Positions 8,893 through 20,948 are shown, numbered from the stretch's first letter. The stretch is DNA of 64,000 nucleotides from Corticimicrobacter populi (GCF_003123725.1 NZ_QETA01000002.1:248001-312000), one strand, 5' to 3'. Program-made: numbers and translations. Notes: generated by a model from the sequence alone, not told the origin.

Positions 8893-11283
8893 TCAGAAAC
8901 TGTATTTGGCTGACAGGATGAAGCTGCGCGGCGCGCCATAGGTGCCGTAGTTGCTGGAGACGGTCGAGAAGTAACGCTTGTCCAGCAGGTTGTTGACGTG
9001 CAGCGCGGCCGACAGGTGCTTGCTGATGTCGTAGCGTGCCATCATGTTGACCAGTGTCACATCCCCCTGCCGGTAGTCGAACGTGCTGTTGCTGCTGATG
9101 GCGCTTTGCCAGTTGATGCCGCCACCCAGTGTCAGCCTGTTCCAGGCACCCGGCAGGCGATAGGTCGTGAACAGTTTGATGCTGTGCAGCGGCAACCGTG
9201 TGAGGGTGCGCTCTCCCTGGGCGTCCTCGGTTCGGGCATAAGCATAGCCGGCGCTGGCCTGCCAGCCTTCTGCCAATTCTCCATTGAGTTCGAGCTCTAC
9301 GCCACGGGTTCTGGTCTTGCCGTGGATATCGTAAATGTAGGCATCGCTGTTCCAGACTGCCAGGTTGGAGATATCCATTTGGAACAGCGCCAGGCTGGAC
9401 GTCAGGCGGCCGTCATAGAAATCGGCCTTGATGCCGGCTTCGTAGCCTTCGCCCTGCTCGGGGTCAGGCGATGTGCCCGGCGCGTTGTAGATGAATACCC
9501 GCCCGTCCTGGGGCTGGAAGATTTTTGTATAGCTGCCGTAGACCGACCATGTGTCGTTGAGAGCATAGACCAGTCCGACATAGGGGACGAACACATTTTC
9601 CTTGCGTTCGGTGGGGGTCGATGCCTGGGTACGTTTCCAGTGCGTGCTCCGGCCACCGAGCAGCAGGCTGGCAGCGTCGCTGAGTTGGAAGCGTGCGTTC
9701 AGGTAGGCGCTGTACTGGCGTTCTCGCGAATCCGATTCGCCTGTCTTGAAGAAAGTGGGTGTGGGGGCTGTCGCAGCCCAGTCAAAGATATTGAAGTCGG
9801 CCGGATAGTTCATCCAGTCGTCCTCGTAGCGGTGGGTCCTGGCACGCTCGCGCGAGAGTGTGACGCCGGCAATCAGTTCGTGCTCGCGCCCGAACAGCGA
9901 GAATGCGCCGCTGACATACGCGTCCAGGTTTTCCTGGCGGTTTTTGGTGCGCCAGTGGAAGGGCCAGAGCTCCATGCCATTGCCGGTTCCGGCATCGATG
10001 GAGTCGGTGATGCTTTGGGTGACGGCATCGTCGCGGTACTGCGCCTGGCTGTATTCGATCTTGCTGACCCAGCCGGATTCGAAGCGATGCTCGACTGAGG
10101 CGAAAAAGCTGTTCAGCGCATTATCGTAGTAGTTCCAGTCGGGAGTACCATTATCCGCAGGCGACAGCGGAATGCGCTCGCCATTGGTGAAGAAAATAGG
10201 GTATCCCACGATGGTCGAGTCGGTGCGCTGACTCAGGTGGTTGAAACCGATGGTCAGCAATGTACGGTCGCTCAGGTCGAGTTCGCCGATGCCATAGAGT
10301 GCGATGTTTTTCTGGTCGAAGCGATCAACCCAGGCACCTTGTTTGTTGTAGTCGGCAACGAGGCGGGCGCGGGCCGTACCACTTTCGTTCAGGGCGTTGG
10401 AGACATCCAGACCGAATCCATGGCGCTGCCAGTTACCTGCCTGGGCCGTCATCGATATCTGACGCGTGGCGGTCGGACGCTTGCGGATCAGGTTGACCGT
10501 TGCTGCGGGCGTACCCAACCCATTCATGATTCCGGTGGCACCCCGCACGATCTCGATGCGATCGTAGGCCGCAGTATTGGCCAGGAAGGGGCCGACCGCC
10601 AGCGAGGTCGGTACGCCGTCGATCTGGTAATTCTGCAGGTAGGAGCCGCGGGCGTAGATGTCGCTGCTGTCTTGCCCCTGCCCGACGAATGTTCTTTGCA
10701 CGATGATGCCTGGCGTGGCATCAAGCGCGTCCACCAGCGTTTCCAGTTTCTGGTCATCCAGTCTTTGCCGCGTCAGTACGGTAATCGCTTGCGGGGTTTC
10801 CTGTGGTGTCAGGTTGAGGCGGGTCGAGCTGCTGGTTGACCAAGTCGTGTAGGAACCGGTGCCTTCGGTGGTGGAGCCCGAGGCCTTGCCGGAAATGGTA
10901 ACGGTGTCGAGTTGGGTGGCGTCTGCCGGGATGATGGCATAGCCATGCTCGCCATTCTGCTGGAATGTCAGGCGGCTGCCCGCGAGCAGGCGACCCAGTG
11001 CTTGGGTGACCGAGAACCGTCCGGTCACCGTGGGTGCCTGGCGTTGCTCGCTGACAAGGTCGCCAGCGGCAAAAATCTGTATGCCGGTCTGCTTCGACAG
11101 ATCATGCAGGGCGCTGCCCAGGGGCTGGGCAGCCAACTGGATATCGAAAACCGTTTCGGCATGCGGGGCTGTTTCCTGTGCCAATGCGGGTCGTGGCACT
11201 GCTGTGTAGAAGGCCAGAGCGCTGCACAACAAGGCCGTGATGGGAAGCAGCCGGTGATGTCCGGCCGGGGTTTGTAAAGGCAT
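8893..11283 (-). CDS. TonB-dependent siderophore receptor with STN signalling domain
   Basis: Outer-membrane ferric-siderophore receptor of the FpvA/FoxA/FecA type, 796 residues from the chosen start. That ATG is preceded by AGGAG at eight bases, while an ATG 63 bases upstream has no such site and would put a hydrophilic stretch before the signal peptide. Order: signal peptide ending PALAQ; STN secretin/TonB short N-terminal domain (FDIQLAAQPLGSALHDLSKQ and onward); plug domain (TPQAITVLTRQRLDD, then DIYARG and QNYQIDGVP); beta-barrel ending SAKYSF with a terminal Phe. The STN domain indicates trans-envelope signalling through FecR to FecI, and those two genes lie just upstream in the same direction, so the receptor probably induces its own synthesis when loaded. 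The ligand cannot be told from sequence; there is no siderophore synthesis gene nearby, so use of a xenosiderophore is plausible. Confidence 0.92.
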   Translation of the reverse strand: MPLQTPAGHHRLLPITALLCSALAFYTAVPRPALAQETAPHAETVFDIQLAAQPLGSALHDLSKQTGIQIFAAGDLVSEQRQAPTVTGRFSVTQALGRLLAGSRLTFQQNGEHGYAIIPADATQLDTVTISGKASGSTTEGTGSYTTWSTSSSTRLNLTPQETPQAITVLTRQRLDDQKLETLVDALDATPGIIVQRTFVGQGQDSSDIYARGSYLQNYQIDGVPTSLAVGPFLANTAAYDRIEIVRGATGIMNGLGTPAATVNLIRKRPTATRQISMTAQAGNWQRHGFGLDVSNALNESGTARARLVADYNKQGAWVDRFDQKNIALYGIGELDLSDRTLLTIGFNHLSQRTDSTIVGYPIFFTNGERIPLSPADNGTPDWNYYDNALNSFFASVEHRFESGWVSKIEYSQAQYRDDAVTQSITDSIDAGTGNGMELWPFHWRTKNRQENLDAYVSGAFSLFGREHELIAGVTLSRERARTHRYEDDWMNYPADFNIFDWAATAPTPTFFKTGESDSRERQYSAYLNARFQLSDAASLLLGGRSTHWKRTQASTPTERKENVFVPYVGLVYALNDTWSVYGSYTKIFQPQDGRVFIYNAPGTSPDPEQGEGYEAGIKADFYDGRLTSSLALFQMDISNLAVWNSDAYIYDIHGKTRTRGVELELNGELAEGWQASAGYAYARTEDAQGERTLTRLPLHSIKLFTTYRLPGAWNRLTLGGGINWQSAISSNSTFDYRQGDVTLVNMMARYDISKHLSAALHVNNLLDKRYFSTVSSNYGTYGAPRSFILSAKYSF

Positions 11284-11388
11284 GCTATCTCCTGCTTTAG
11301 GGGGCACGGCCATTGCACCGTGCGTGTCATGACAGAAGACGTGCAAGTCCGGAAAATGGAGACAGGTCTTTGGTGATACGCCCTGGCG

Positions 11389-12408
11389 TCAGGAAGTCCG
11401 TACCGCCAGGCGTAGACTGCCATCTGGGTGCGTCACGATATTCAGCGGCAGAATGACGGGCAACGCACGCAGCAGGCTGTCCGGGTCGTCGGTACGAAAG
11501 CGTCCTGTCAGCCGCAACTGGCCGGTGCGTTGATCCTGCAGGATCAACGGGGTGAGGCGATAGGCATTGATGGTGGGGAGGGCATCATCCAGTCGTGCAT
11601 TGTCGAAAATCAGCCAGCCGTCGCGCCAGGCTGCAACCTGCTCCGGATTGACTTGGCTGGACTGGGCGACGCCTGTTGTGCGTATTGTCAGTGCCTGGCC
11701 CTGATACAGGTCAATGGCGGGTGGCGCGAACAGGGGCAGGCGGCGTATGCCCGCAGCACGAGGCGCAAAGCGGACATGGCCATGCTCGACCTCGATGGCA
11801 ACGGCATGGGTGCGCACAGATACACTGAAGGCCGTGCCCAATACTTCGATATCGCCGGCCTGGGTGCGCACCCTGAATGGACGTGCGTTGTCCTGTGCAA
11901 TCGCAAAATAAGCCTCGCCCTGCTCCAGGGTGGCAGTGCGTTCGGCGCGGCTGAGCGAAATCTGGAGCCGGGTGGAAGGGGCCAGCACAATGTGGCTGGC
12001 TGTTTGCCCGTCCGGACCATCGGGGACCGCGAACGACTCGGGAAGCAGGCTGGTATTGTCGAGCGCACTGACGAATTGTGGCGTGTGCCGGTATGCCCAC
12101 CAGCCGCTGCTGCCGAGCAGACCCGTGATGCCTGCACCGGCCAGGTAGGCCAGCAACTGGCGGCGCTGCGGACTGCGCCTTCCGGCCGCGGGCGCATCAA
12201 ACTGTTCGCGCAGTTCGGGGGCCAATTGGGCCAGCATCTGCCAGCGGTGATGCGCCTCGATACAGGCGGCGGCGTTTTCCGGAGAGCGTGCACGCCAGCG
12301 TGAGAGCGCATCTTCTGCCTTGGCGGCAGCCTCCGGCACATCGATCGCGGCGCGCGCGATGAGTGCCAGTGCCTTTTCTACGCGCTGTTCGTCGATCCTG
12401 TCGGGCAT
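11389..12408 (-). CDS. fecR: FecR-family anti-sigma/signal transducer
   Basis: Inner-membrane protein of 339 residues that relays receptor occupancy to the FecI-type sigma factor. The N-terminal cytoplasmic domain (residues 1 to about 85) contains the helical LSRWRARSPENAAACIEAHHRW pattern seen as W-x-x-x-x-P-x-x-x-x-A in DUF4880. A single membrane segment follows (LLAYLAGAGITGLLGSSGWW, about 98-117), then the periplasmic FecR domain with RTATLEQGEAYFAIAQD and RPFRVRTQAGDIEVLGTAF. The chosen ATG at 12408 gives the usual length; the frame stays open further upstream but that part overlaps fecI and lacks family similarity. It starts 13 bases after the fecI stop and ends 105 bases before the receptor start, forming fecI-fecR-receptor. 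Confidence 0.9.
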   Translation of the reverse strand: MPDRIDEQRVEKALALIARAAIDVPEAAAKAEDALSRWRARSPENAAACIEAHHRWQMLAQLAPELREQFDAPAAGRRSPQRRQLLAYLAGAGITGLLGSSGWWAYRHTPQFVSALDNTSLLPESFAVPDGPDGQTASHIVLAPSTRLQISLSRAERTATLEQGEAYFAIAQDNARPFRVRTQAGDIEVLGTAFSVSVRTHAVAIEVEHGHVRFAPRAAGIRRLPLFAPPAIDLYQGQALTIRTTGVAQSSQVNPEQVAAWRDGWLIFDNARLDDALPTINAYRLTPLILQDQRTGQLRLTGRFRTDDPDSLLRALPVILPLNIVTHPDGSLRLAVRTS

Positions 12409-12421
12409 GGTTGCCTGGTGG

Positions 12422-12991
12422 CTATTCACGGATACCCGCGCTGCATTCGCCAGGCTCGATGTGCTCGGGGAGATTGGCATGCAGCATGGCAAATACGCGA
12501 GCACAGTCGAGTGTGGCGCGAACGACGTGTTTGGCGACCGTGCTTTCCTTGATGCCGAGGTGAGCGGCAATCTCTGTTCGGCTCATGCCGTAGGCACGAA
12601 ACAGGATGAATACGTTGCGTCGCGCCGTGGGCAATTGCATGAGTTGCGTGACGACCCGCTCGATGATCTGCCGCTGGGCGGCCAGGTACTCGGCCGCTGG
12701 TGCGAACCGTGTGGCAGGTGAGGCATGCGATGCCAGCTCGGCCCAGTTGCGGGCTGTTTTCTGGCGCCGGTAGTGATCGATGCACAGATTATGGGCGATC
12801 CTGTAGAGCAGGGCCCGTGGCGACTCTACCTGCAACTGACGCTGTGTTTGCAGGGCCTGCAGCATCTGCTCATAGCTGCTTTGCGTGATGTCCTCGGCAT
12901 CGCTGCGGCTCCCCAGCTTGCCCGTCAGAAAACGGTGCAGTTCGCGGTAGCAGGCCAGTGCATCGACAATGGGGGAAGCAGGAGAGGACAC
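12422..12991 (-). CDS. fecI: ECF sigma factor, FecI type
   Basis: RNA polymerase sigma-70 factor of the extracytoplasmic-function class, 189 residues. Region 2 is seen in LGSRSDAEDITQSSYEQ and SPRALLYRIAHNLCIDHYRR (about residues 28-78), and region 4 in LPTARRNVFILFRAYGMS followed by the helix-turn-helix RTEIAAHLGIKESTVAKHV (about 120-160). The start is GTG: an in-frame TAA lies only ten codons upstream and there is no ATG between them. No strong Shine-Dalgarno is visible. Position ahead of fecR and a receptor with an STN domain makes the iron-signalling role clear. An AT-rich stretch at 13008-13050 would be the place for Fur control, but I see no convincing Fur box. Confidence 0.9.
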   Translation of the reverse strand: MSSPASPIVDALACYRELHRFLTGKLGSRSDAEDITQSSYEQMLQALQTQRQLQVESPRALLYRIAHNLCIDHYRRQKTARNWAELASHASPATRFAPAAEYLAAQRQIIERVVTQLMQLPTARRNVFILFRAYGMSRTEIAAHLGIKESTVAKHVVRATLDCARVFAMLHANLPEHIEPGECSAGIRE

Positions 12992-13110
12992 GGTAGCAGG
13001 ATGCTTTGAAGTGGATTAAGAACCATTTTTATTGTAGTGTATGTTCCTGATTTTTCCGTGGAAACAGGTAAGACGTGGCAGATATGCTGCGTCTGTCGGG
13101 TCGCCACGCA

Positions 13111-13144
13111 CCGGAAAACAGGTAGGTGGCTACCTGTTTTCCGG
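13111..13144 (-). terminator. Perfect 15-bp hairpin terminator downstream of thiC
   Basis: CCGGAAAACAGGTAG (13111-13125) and its exact complement (13130-13144) flank a four-base loop. It lies 64 bases past the thiC stop and 119 bases before the fecI start, so it separates two genes read in the same direction. The stem carries AAAA/TTTT tracts, but no U-run follows on either side, so factor-assisted ending is possible. Confidence 0.65.
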
Positions 13145-13208
13145 CCGGAGGCATGCCGCTGTCGCTGCTGCCATGGCGACCATGCTGCATGAGTTAGGCT
13201 GCTGCGGC

Positions 13209-15389
<2,181 letters not shown>

Positions 15390-15407
15390 TGAGCGAAGTA
15401 TAGCGGA

Positions 15408-15812
15408 TCAGCGCGAACCGTGGCGTTTTGCGCAGGCTTCGATAAATGTACGGACCAGGCTTTCGAGAATCTGGCGATCGGCCTGACTCAGCGCGGACAG
15501 GCTGGCTGGGTCTATCGAGGGAAAGGGCCAGAGCTGGGTCGCTTGCCAGCTTTCTGCCGCATAGGTGGTTTCGGGTTCTTTGAGCGGCGGTGGTTGTTGA
15601 CTGCCGGGAGGCGTGCCCCGACCACTATCGAGCCAGCGAGGGTCGATATTGAGTGCGCTGGCTAGCGCGATGAGTGCCCGGCTGGAGTGACGCTGGTCGC
15701 TCTCGTAGTTGCCGACGGCACTTTGAGAAAGACCGGCGATCCTGGCTAACTGCTGTTGAGTCAGCCCGCGCAGCTTGCGCGCATGCCGTAGTCTGCTTCC
15801 GAATGTATTCAC
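15408..15812 (-). CDS. XRE-family helix-turn-helix regulator
   Basis: Small DNA-binding protein of 134 residues. Residues 5-62 form a Cro/CI-type helix-turn-helix: RLRHARKLRGLTQQQLARI, then GLSQSAVGNYESDQRHSS and ALIALASALNIDPRWL. The rest is a Pro/Glu-rich linker and a short helical tail (DRQILESLVRTFIEACAK) resembling the C-terminus of phage-like repressors without a LexA-type peptidase domain, so it is not expected to self-cleave. The start is GTG at 15812 directly after AGGGG; this close spacing is unusual. ATTGGACAAT just upstream (15819-15828) is an imperfect inverted repeat that could be its own operator. It is divergent from the winged-helix gene at 16096. Its target is unknown. Confidence 0.8.
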   Translation of the reverse strand: MNTFGSRLRHARKLRGLTQQQLARIAGLSQSAVGNYESDQRHSSRALIALASALNIDPRWLDSGRGTPPGSQQPPPLKEPETTYAAESWQATQLWPFPSIDPASLSALSQADRQILESLVRTFIEACAKRHGSR

Positions 15813-16015
15813 CCCCTAATTGGACAATCAAGCGCAATCACTTTGGTGTTTTTTGATGATTTCCTGTGGTGTGATCGCTGTTTATGAGGTGGCACGGGGG
15901 CAGTGTCTCGTTTTTCCCTGTAGGCAAAGAAAGGATGGGCAATTTTGGTGCATGGAAACGGCCCTTTTTCTCAGGTGGCCGCCATGGTGGGATGTGGAAA
16001 TCTGTTAGACTGAAT

Positions 16016-16029
16016 AACACTATCGTGTT
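16016..16029. promoter_or_regulatory. Short inverted repeat in the XRE/winged-helix intergenic region
   Basis: AACAC-TATC-GTGTT lies about 65 bases before the winged-helix start, in the 283-base divergent region. Five-base arms make chance occurrence quite possible; the position within the likely promoter is the only support. Confidence 0.25.
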
Positions 16030-16095
16030 TATTTGGGGGCGCGTGTGAGGCGACATATCGAGATAGGCAGGGCGGGTGAGGGGGGCTGCGTCATC

Positions 16096-16890
16096 ATGCA
16101 TGATCCCGATGGCTGGCTGGACAGGATGGAGGGGCAGCCCTTGCCCGTCTGGCTTGAGGCGCATGGTGTGGATGTGTTGCGCAGTCGCAGTGTGCAGGAA
16201 CTGCATACGTTGCGCGCCGGTCATGAGCACGCCTGCGTCGCGTTGTGGGGGCTGGCAGGCAGCAGCCTGTTCATGGTGGCGGAATTGCGGCTGGAGCGTG
16301 CCGGAGCCGGCATCGTATTGCTGATGGCCCCTGAGTCGGCCCAGGATCGTGCCCATGCCTTGCTGGCCGGCATCGATTACTGCCTGCCGGGTAGGCCGGA
16401 CCCGTCCGAGCTGCTGTCGGTTTTGCAGGCGCTGCGGCGAGCGCGGAGCTGGCAGTCGAGCTTGGTTCCGCTGCAGTTTGCCGCCTCGGCCCCGATTGAA
16501 AAGGCAGCGCCAGCCGTTGTCCCTGCGGACAAAAGCTGGTGCCTGGGGGATTCGGGATGGCAACTGCACAGTCCGGAAGGGCCGGCTCTGCGCCTGACGG
16601 TCATGGAGCGCATCCTGCTGCAAGGGTTCTTCCGAACCGATACAGGTTATCTGAGCCTGGAGGAACTCTACCGGTTGCTGAGCAGCGAAGGTGTTGCAGA
16701 CATGCCGTTGACTGGAGAGGCGGTCTGGCTGGAGCAGCGTTTTGTCAGCCGGATGCATGTCCTGGTGTTCCGGCTGCGTCGCAAGGCGGGCAAGGCCGCG
16801 CTGAAGTTACCCCTGCACTGCGTCAGGGGCAAGGGCTATATGTTTGCGGCTTCTTTCGAGCCCTATCGGGCGGCGGTGTCTATTCCCTGA
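16096..16890 (+). CDS. OmpR/PhoB-type winged-helix protein with degenerate receiver-like domain
   Basis: 264 residues from the ATG preceded by GAGGGGGG; TTG and GTG codons upstream would add up to 21 residues. The C-terminal half (about residues 165-255) is a winged-helix DNA-binding domain: LRLTVMERILLQGFF, then SRMHVLVFRLRRKAG and the wing signature VRGKGYMFA. The first 130 residues follow the alternating strand/helix pattern of a receiver domain (HACVALWGL, GAGIVLLMAPES, ALLAGIDYCLPG), but the acidic pocket and phospho-accepting Asp are not recognisable, so it is unlikely to be a normal phosphorylation-driven regulator. No sensor kinase is adjacent. It ends 15 bases before the convergent proB stop. 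Function unknown. Confidence 0.75.
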   Translation: MHDPDGWLDRMEGQPLPVWLEAHGVDVLRSRSVQELHTLRAGHEHACVALWGLAGSSLFMVAELRLERAGAGIVLLMAPESAQDRAHALLAGIDYCLPGRPDPSELLSVLQALRRARSWQSSLVPLQFAASAPIEKAAPAVVPADKSWCLGDSGWQLHSPEGPALRLTVMERILLQGFFRTDTGYLSLEELYRLLSSEGVADMPLTGEAVWLEQRFVSRMHVLVFRLRRKAGKAALKLPLHCVRGKGYMFAASFEPYRAAVSIP

Positions 16891-16905
16891 ACGGGATGTC
16901 CCGTG

Positions 16906-18039
16906 TCAGTGCACGACCATGTTGTCCCGGTGCATCAGCTCGGGTTCAGTCATGGTGCCGAGGATATCGGCGATGTCATTGGATGCATGGCGCATGATGC
17001 GGCGCGTATCGCTGGCCGAGTAGTTGATCAGGCCGCGCGCATATTCGCGGCCCTCTGCATCGACGCAGGCCACGGCGTCGCCACGCCGGAAATTGCCTTC
17101 GACAGCGGTGACGCCAATCGGCAGCAGGCTTTTGCCATGGTGGCTCAAGGCCTCGATGGCACCGGCATCAAGCACGACCTTGCCGCGCAGCCGCAACTGG
17201 TCGGCCAGCCATTGCTTGCGGGCAGAGTGGATCGCCATGGGGGCATGCAGGGCGGTACCGATGGCTTCGCCTGCCGCCAGACGCAGCAGTACATCGCTTT
17301 CCCGACCCGAGGCAATCACGGTGTGCGCGCCGCTGCGGGCTGCGCGCTTGGCGGCCAGGATCTTGGTCAGCATGCCGCCGGTACCGATGCTGCTGCCGGC
17401 ACCACCAGCCATGGCTTCCAGAGCCGGGTCTCCGGCTTCTCCATGGTGTACGAAGCGGGCATCCGGATTGGCGCGGGGGTCGGCGTCGTACAGGCCTCGC
17501 TGGTCGGTCAGGATGATCAGCGCATCGGCTTCGATCAGGTTGGTGACCAGCGCACCGAGGGTGTCGTTGTCGCCGAATCGGATCTCGTCGGTAATGACGG
17601 TATCGTTCTCGTTGACGACCGGCACGACGCCCAGCTCCAGCAGCGTGAAAAGGGTGGAGCGAGCATTCAGGTAGCGCTGCCTGTCGCTCAGGTCTTCGTG
17701 GGTGAGCAGGATCTGTGCCGTACGCAGGTGGTGCTCGTCGAAGGCTTCTTCATAGGCCTGAGCCAGGCCCATCTGCCCCACGGCTGCCGCTGCCTGCAGT
17801 TCATTGATGGCGGCTGGCCGGCGCGGCCAGCCCAGGCGCGACACGCCCTCGGCGATGGCTCCGCTCGATACCAGCACGATCTGTTTGCCTTGTGCCGCCA
17901 GTTGTGCGATTTGCTGCGTCCACTGTCGTACCGCCTGCCTGTCCAGGCCCTTGCCGTCGTTGGTAACCAGGGATGAACCGACTTTGATGACCAGGCGCCG
18001 TGCGTGGGTCAGGGTGGCAGAAGTGGCGGAGGAAGACAT
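16906..18039 (-). CDS. proB: Glutamate 5-kinase with PUA domain
   Basis: First enzyme of proline synthesis, phosphorylating glutamate at the gamma-carboxyl. 377 residues. The N-terminal amino-acid-kinase fold is shown by [16 protein letters not shown] (about 14-29), [31 protein letters not shown] and [16 protein letters not shown]. The C-terminal PUA domain follows [12 protein letters not shown] and carries [18 protein letters not shown]. The ATG at 18039 was chosen because upstream in-frame codons do not resemble the family. It follows obgE by 109 bases in the same direction, the usual betaproteobacterial order rplU-rpmA-obgE-proB. Confidence 0.96.
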   Translation of the reverse strand: MSSSATSATLTHARRLVIKVGSSLVTNDGKGLDRQAVRQWTQQIAQLAAQGKQIVLVSSGAIAEGVSRLGWPRRPAAINELQAAAAVGQMGLAQAYEEAFDEHHLRTAQILLTHEDLSDRQRYLNARSTLFTLLELGVVPVVNENDTVITDEIRFGDNDTLGALVTNLIEADALIILTDQRGLYDADPRANPDARFVHHGEAGDPALEAMAGGAGSSIGTGGMLTKILAAKRAARSGAHTVIASGRESDVLLRLAAGEAIGTALHAPMAIHSARKQWLADQLRLRGKVVLDAGAIEALSHHGKSLLPIGVTAVEGNFRRGDAVACVDAEGREYARGLINYSASDTRRIMRHASNDIADILGTMTEPELMHRDNMVVH

Positions 18040-18148
18040 GCTGAGCAGTAAACGGCAGGTGGGTAAGGATGTGACGGTCGCCAGGGCAGGCCGATGCGGG
18101 ATGTCTGCAGGCGCGCCGGGCGTGACCGGCGCGGTGACTTGCAGTTTC

Positions 18149-19252
<1,104 letters not shown>

Positions 19253-19298
19253 TTATCTGTGAAGGTCGGAACTGGAAGGCTATTTTGCCTCAAAATAC

Positions 19299-19326
19299 AA
19301 AACCCTGCCGCATGCGGCAGGGTTTT
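19299..19326. terminator. Rho-independent terminator between rpmA and obgE
   Basis: AAAACCCTGCCGCA and its exact complement form a perfect 28-base palindrome; the practical stem is 12 bp with a CATG loop. On the minus strand it is followed by a T-rich stretch (TTTTGTATTTT), fitting termination of the rplU-rpmA transcript before obgE. Confidence 0.85.
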
Positions 19327-19377
19327 GATGTCTCGTCGAGACGCTGCAGCCTGATGGCTGCAACCATGCAGCCGGAA

Positions 19378-19641
19378 TTACTCGGCAGCAGCGACGATGG
19401 AGACGATCTGCTTGTTCAGGTGGCCCTTGAAGCCGAACTGAACCGTGCCGTCAACCAGTGCGAACAGGGTGTGATCCTTGCCGATGCCGACATTGACGCC
19501 CGGGTGGACGCGGGTGCCGCGCTGGCGCACGATGATCGAGCCAGCGGGGATCAGTTGACCGCCGTAGGCCTTGACGCCAAGTCGTTTCGATTCTGAGTCG
19601 CGGCCATTCCGGGTTGAGCCGCCGCCCTTTTTCTGTGCCAT
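19378..19641 (-). CDS. rpmA: 50S ribosomal protein L27
   Basis: 87 residues. The N-terminus [20 protein letters not shown] and the core [17 protein letters not shown] are typical of bacterial L27. The protein sits near the peptidyl-transferase centre. It has no N-terminal extension of the kind removed by Prp in Firmicutes. It starts 39 bases after rplU and is presumably read with it. Confidence 0.99.
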   Translation of the reverse strand: MAQKKGGGSTRNGRDSESKRLGVKAYGGQLIPAGSIIVRQRGTRVHPGVNVGIGKDHTLFALVDGTVQFGFKGHLNKQIVSIVAAAE

Positions 19642-19680
19642 GTTTTAGCTCCTGCTAATGATGGTTGACCGTATCTGCAA

Positions 19681-19992
19681 TCAGGCCGTGATGGCTTCGA
19701 TGCGGATTTCGGTGTAGTTTTGACGGTGGCCTTGATGCTTCTGGTAGTGCTTGCGACGGCGCATCTTGAAGATCTTGACCTTGTCGTGGCGACCGTGCGC
19801 AATAACCGTTGCCTTGACCAGGGCACCGTTGACCAGAGGCGTACCAACTTGCAGTTGCTCGCCTTCGCCGACGGACAGAACCTGATCTAGCGTGATTTCT
19901 TGCCCAACGTCTGCCGGTATCTGTTCTACTTTGAGTTTTTCGCCAACGGTAACGCGATACTGCTTGCCGCCGGTTTTTATGACCGCATTCAT
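19681..19992 (-). CDS. rplU: 50S ribosomal protein L21
   Basis: 103 residues, the usual length, beginning [19 protein letters not shown] and containing the conserved [14 protein letters not shown]-type basic C-terminal region ([20 protein letters not shown]). It binds 23S rRNA in the large subunit. GAGG lies about seven bases before the ATG. The promoter and a hairpin immediately upstream are listed separately. Confidence 0.99.
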   Translation of the reverse strand: MNAVIKTGGKQYRVTVGEKLKVEQIPADVGQEITLDQVLSVGEGEQLQVGTPLVNGALVKATVIAHGRHDKVKIFKMRRRKHYQKHQGHRQNYTEIRIEAITA

Positions 19993-20006
19993 GGGATAGG
20001 ACCTCG

Positions 20007-20031
20007 TAAAAAATGCTCGGCACTTTGCCGA
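20007..20031 (-). promoter_or_regulatory. Hairpin plus U-run at the 5' end of the rplU transcript
   Basis: On the minus strand TCGGCA-AAG-TGCCGA (complement of 20017-20031) is followed by GCATTTTTT, the layout of a small intrinsic terminator. It lies just downstream of the predicted rplU start site and four bases before the GAGG ribosome-binding site. It may be an attenuator or RNA-stability element for the ribosomal-protein operon, or simply the terminator of the gene ending at 20099. Confidence 0.5.
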
Positions 20032-20038
20032 ACTCGCT

Positions 20039-20074
20039 ATTCTACACTCGATACTGGATTTTTGGCAATGTCAA
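20039..20074 (-). promoter_or_regulatory. Promoter of rplU-rpmA
   Basis: On the minus strand TTGACA (complement of 20069-20074) is followed directly by TTGCCA (20063-20068), then 18 bases and TAGAAT (20039-20044). TTGCCA-N18-TAGAAT is a good sigma-70 match and places the transcript start near 20032, about 40 bases before the rplU ATG. Confidence 0.65.
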
Positions 20075-20098
20075 GTGTTGTGGGGCGGATCAAGCGCC

Positions 20099-20926
20099 TC
20101 AACTCCAGTCGAACGTGATCAGCACAGTCCGCTCTTGCGGTTCAAAGAATACGAGGATGCTGTCTGCGCCATGGCGTCGCCATGGGTAGCCCGCTGTGCT
20201 GGCGATGAAGCGAAAGGGGCGGCCATCCTGCCAGCGTGGGAAGACGTTGTCGCTGTCGCCGCTGTCCAGAATGAAGGCCGACGGGATCTCAGGCGTATCG
20301 CTCCAGTTGCCGTAGCCGGTCGTACCACCCAGTTGCTCGATCAGGGGCTGGCCGCATTCAAGCGGATCGCGGCCATGCATGATGTCGGGATAGCGCTCTC
20401 GGTCATATTCGCTCTTGCAGCGTGTCGGGTCGTCGGGATGGGGCCAGTCCAGGATGCCGTTTTTCAGCCAGCGGGCGTGAGAGGCTGAAAATGTGGCGTG
20501 TTCTTCCTGATAGTAGCGGGCCAGTTGCTCGCGAGCCTCCTGTTCCCGCTTGATGCGAAAGGGATGGGTGGCGACCAGCGGGGCATCCAGGCCGAAGTAT
20601 GTGCGTTCGCCCAGGAAATGGTAATGGCCTGTCTCGTCCTGCCGGAAAGCGATCCAGTTGGGAGCGGTGAAAGGGGTGTGGGTGCCTTCTTCGCCAAGAT
20701 AACCGTCCAGGGGTTCGATCGGGCTGACGAGGTGCAGCCATCCCTGCCAGGTCGGATCGATCCGGCCCAGATCGACTGACACCAGTGCATTGAAATAGTG
20801 CGGCAGCCAGGGTTGCTCAGGGGAAAAGACCTCGGCAGGGTCCGGAAAGGCGCGCAGCCAGGGCTGTGCCTGCCGGATGTCCTGGCAGGGAATGTCGGGA
20901 TGCATGTCGTTGTCTGTAGATGCCAT
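20099..20926 (-). CDS. Protein of unknown function
   Basis: I do not recognise this 275-residue protein. It has no signal peptide or membrane segment and is rich in aromatic and charged residues. Notable stretches are APNWIAFRQDETGHYHFLGE, THPFRIKREQEAREQLARYY and a C-terminal RFIASTAGYPWRRHGADSIL block ending VLITFDWS. The end faintly resembles the YwqG/DUF1963 pattern of a bounded beta-rich cytosolic protein, but not enough to assign it. The ATG at 20926 has no clear ribosome-binding site; ATG at 20905 is an alternative. It starts 22 bases after the stop of the LysR gene and reads in the same direction, so the two may share a transcript. Confidence 0.6.
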   Translation of the reverse strand: MASTDNDMHPDIPCQDIRQAQPWLRAFPDPAEVFSPEQPWLPHYFNALVSVDLGRIDPTWQGWLHLVSPIEPLDGYLGEEGTHTPFTAPNWIAFRQDETGHYHFLGERTYFGLDAPLVATHPFRIKREQEAREQLARYYQEEHATFSASHARWLKNGILDWPHPDDPTRCKSEYDRERYPDIMHGRDPLECGQPLIEQLGGTTGYGNWSDTPEIPSAFILDSGDSDNVFPRWQDGRPFRFIASTAGYPWRRHGADSILVFFEPQERTVLITFDWS

Positions 20927-20948
20927 GGGGGCTTGGATGGTGGAGGGC

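Noticed and set aside
13008-13050. Possible Fur box upstream of fecI
   Set aside because: The stretch is AT-rich but does not match the GATAAT repeat pattern well enough to call.
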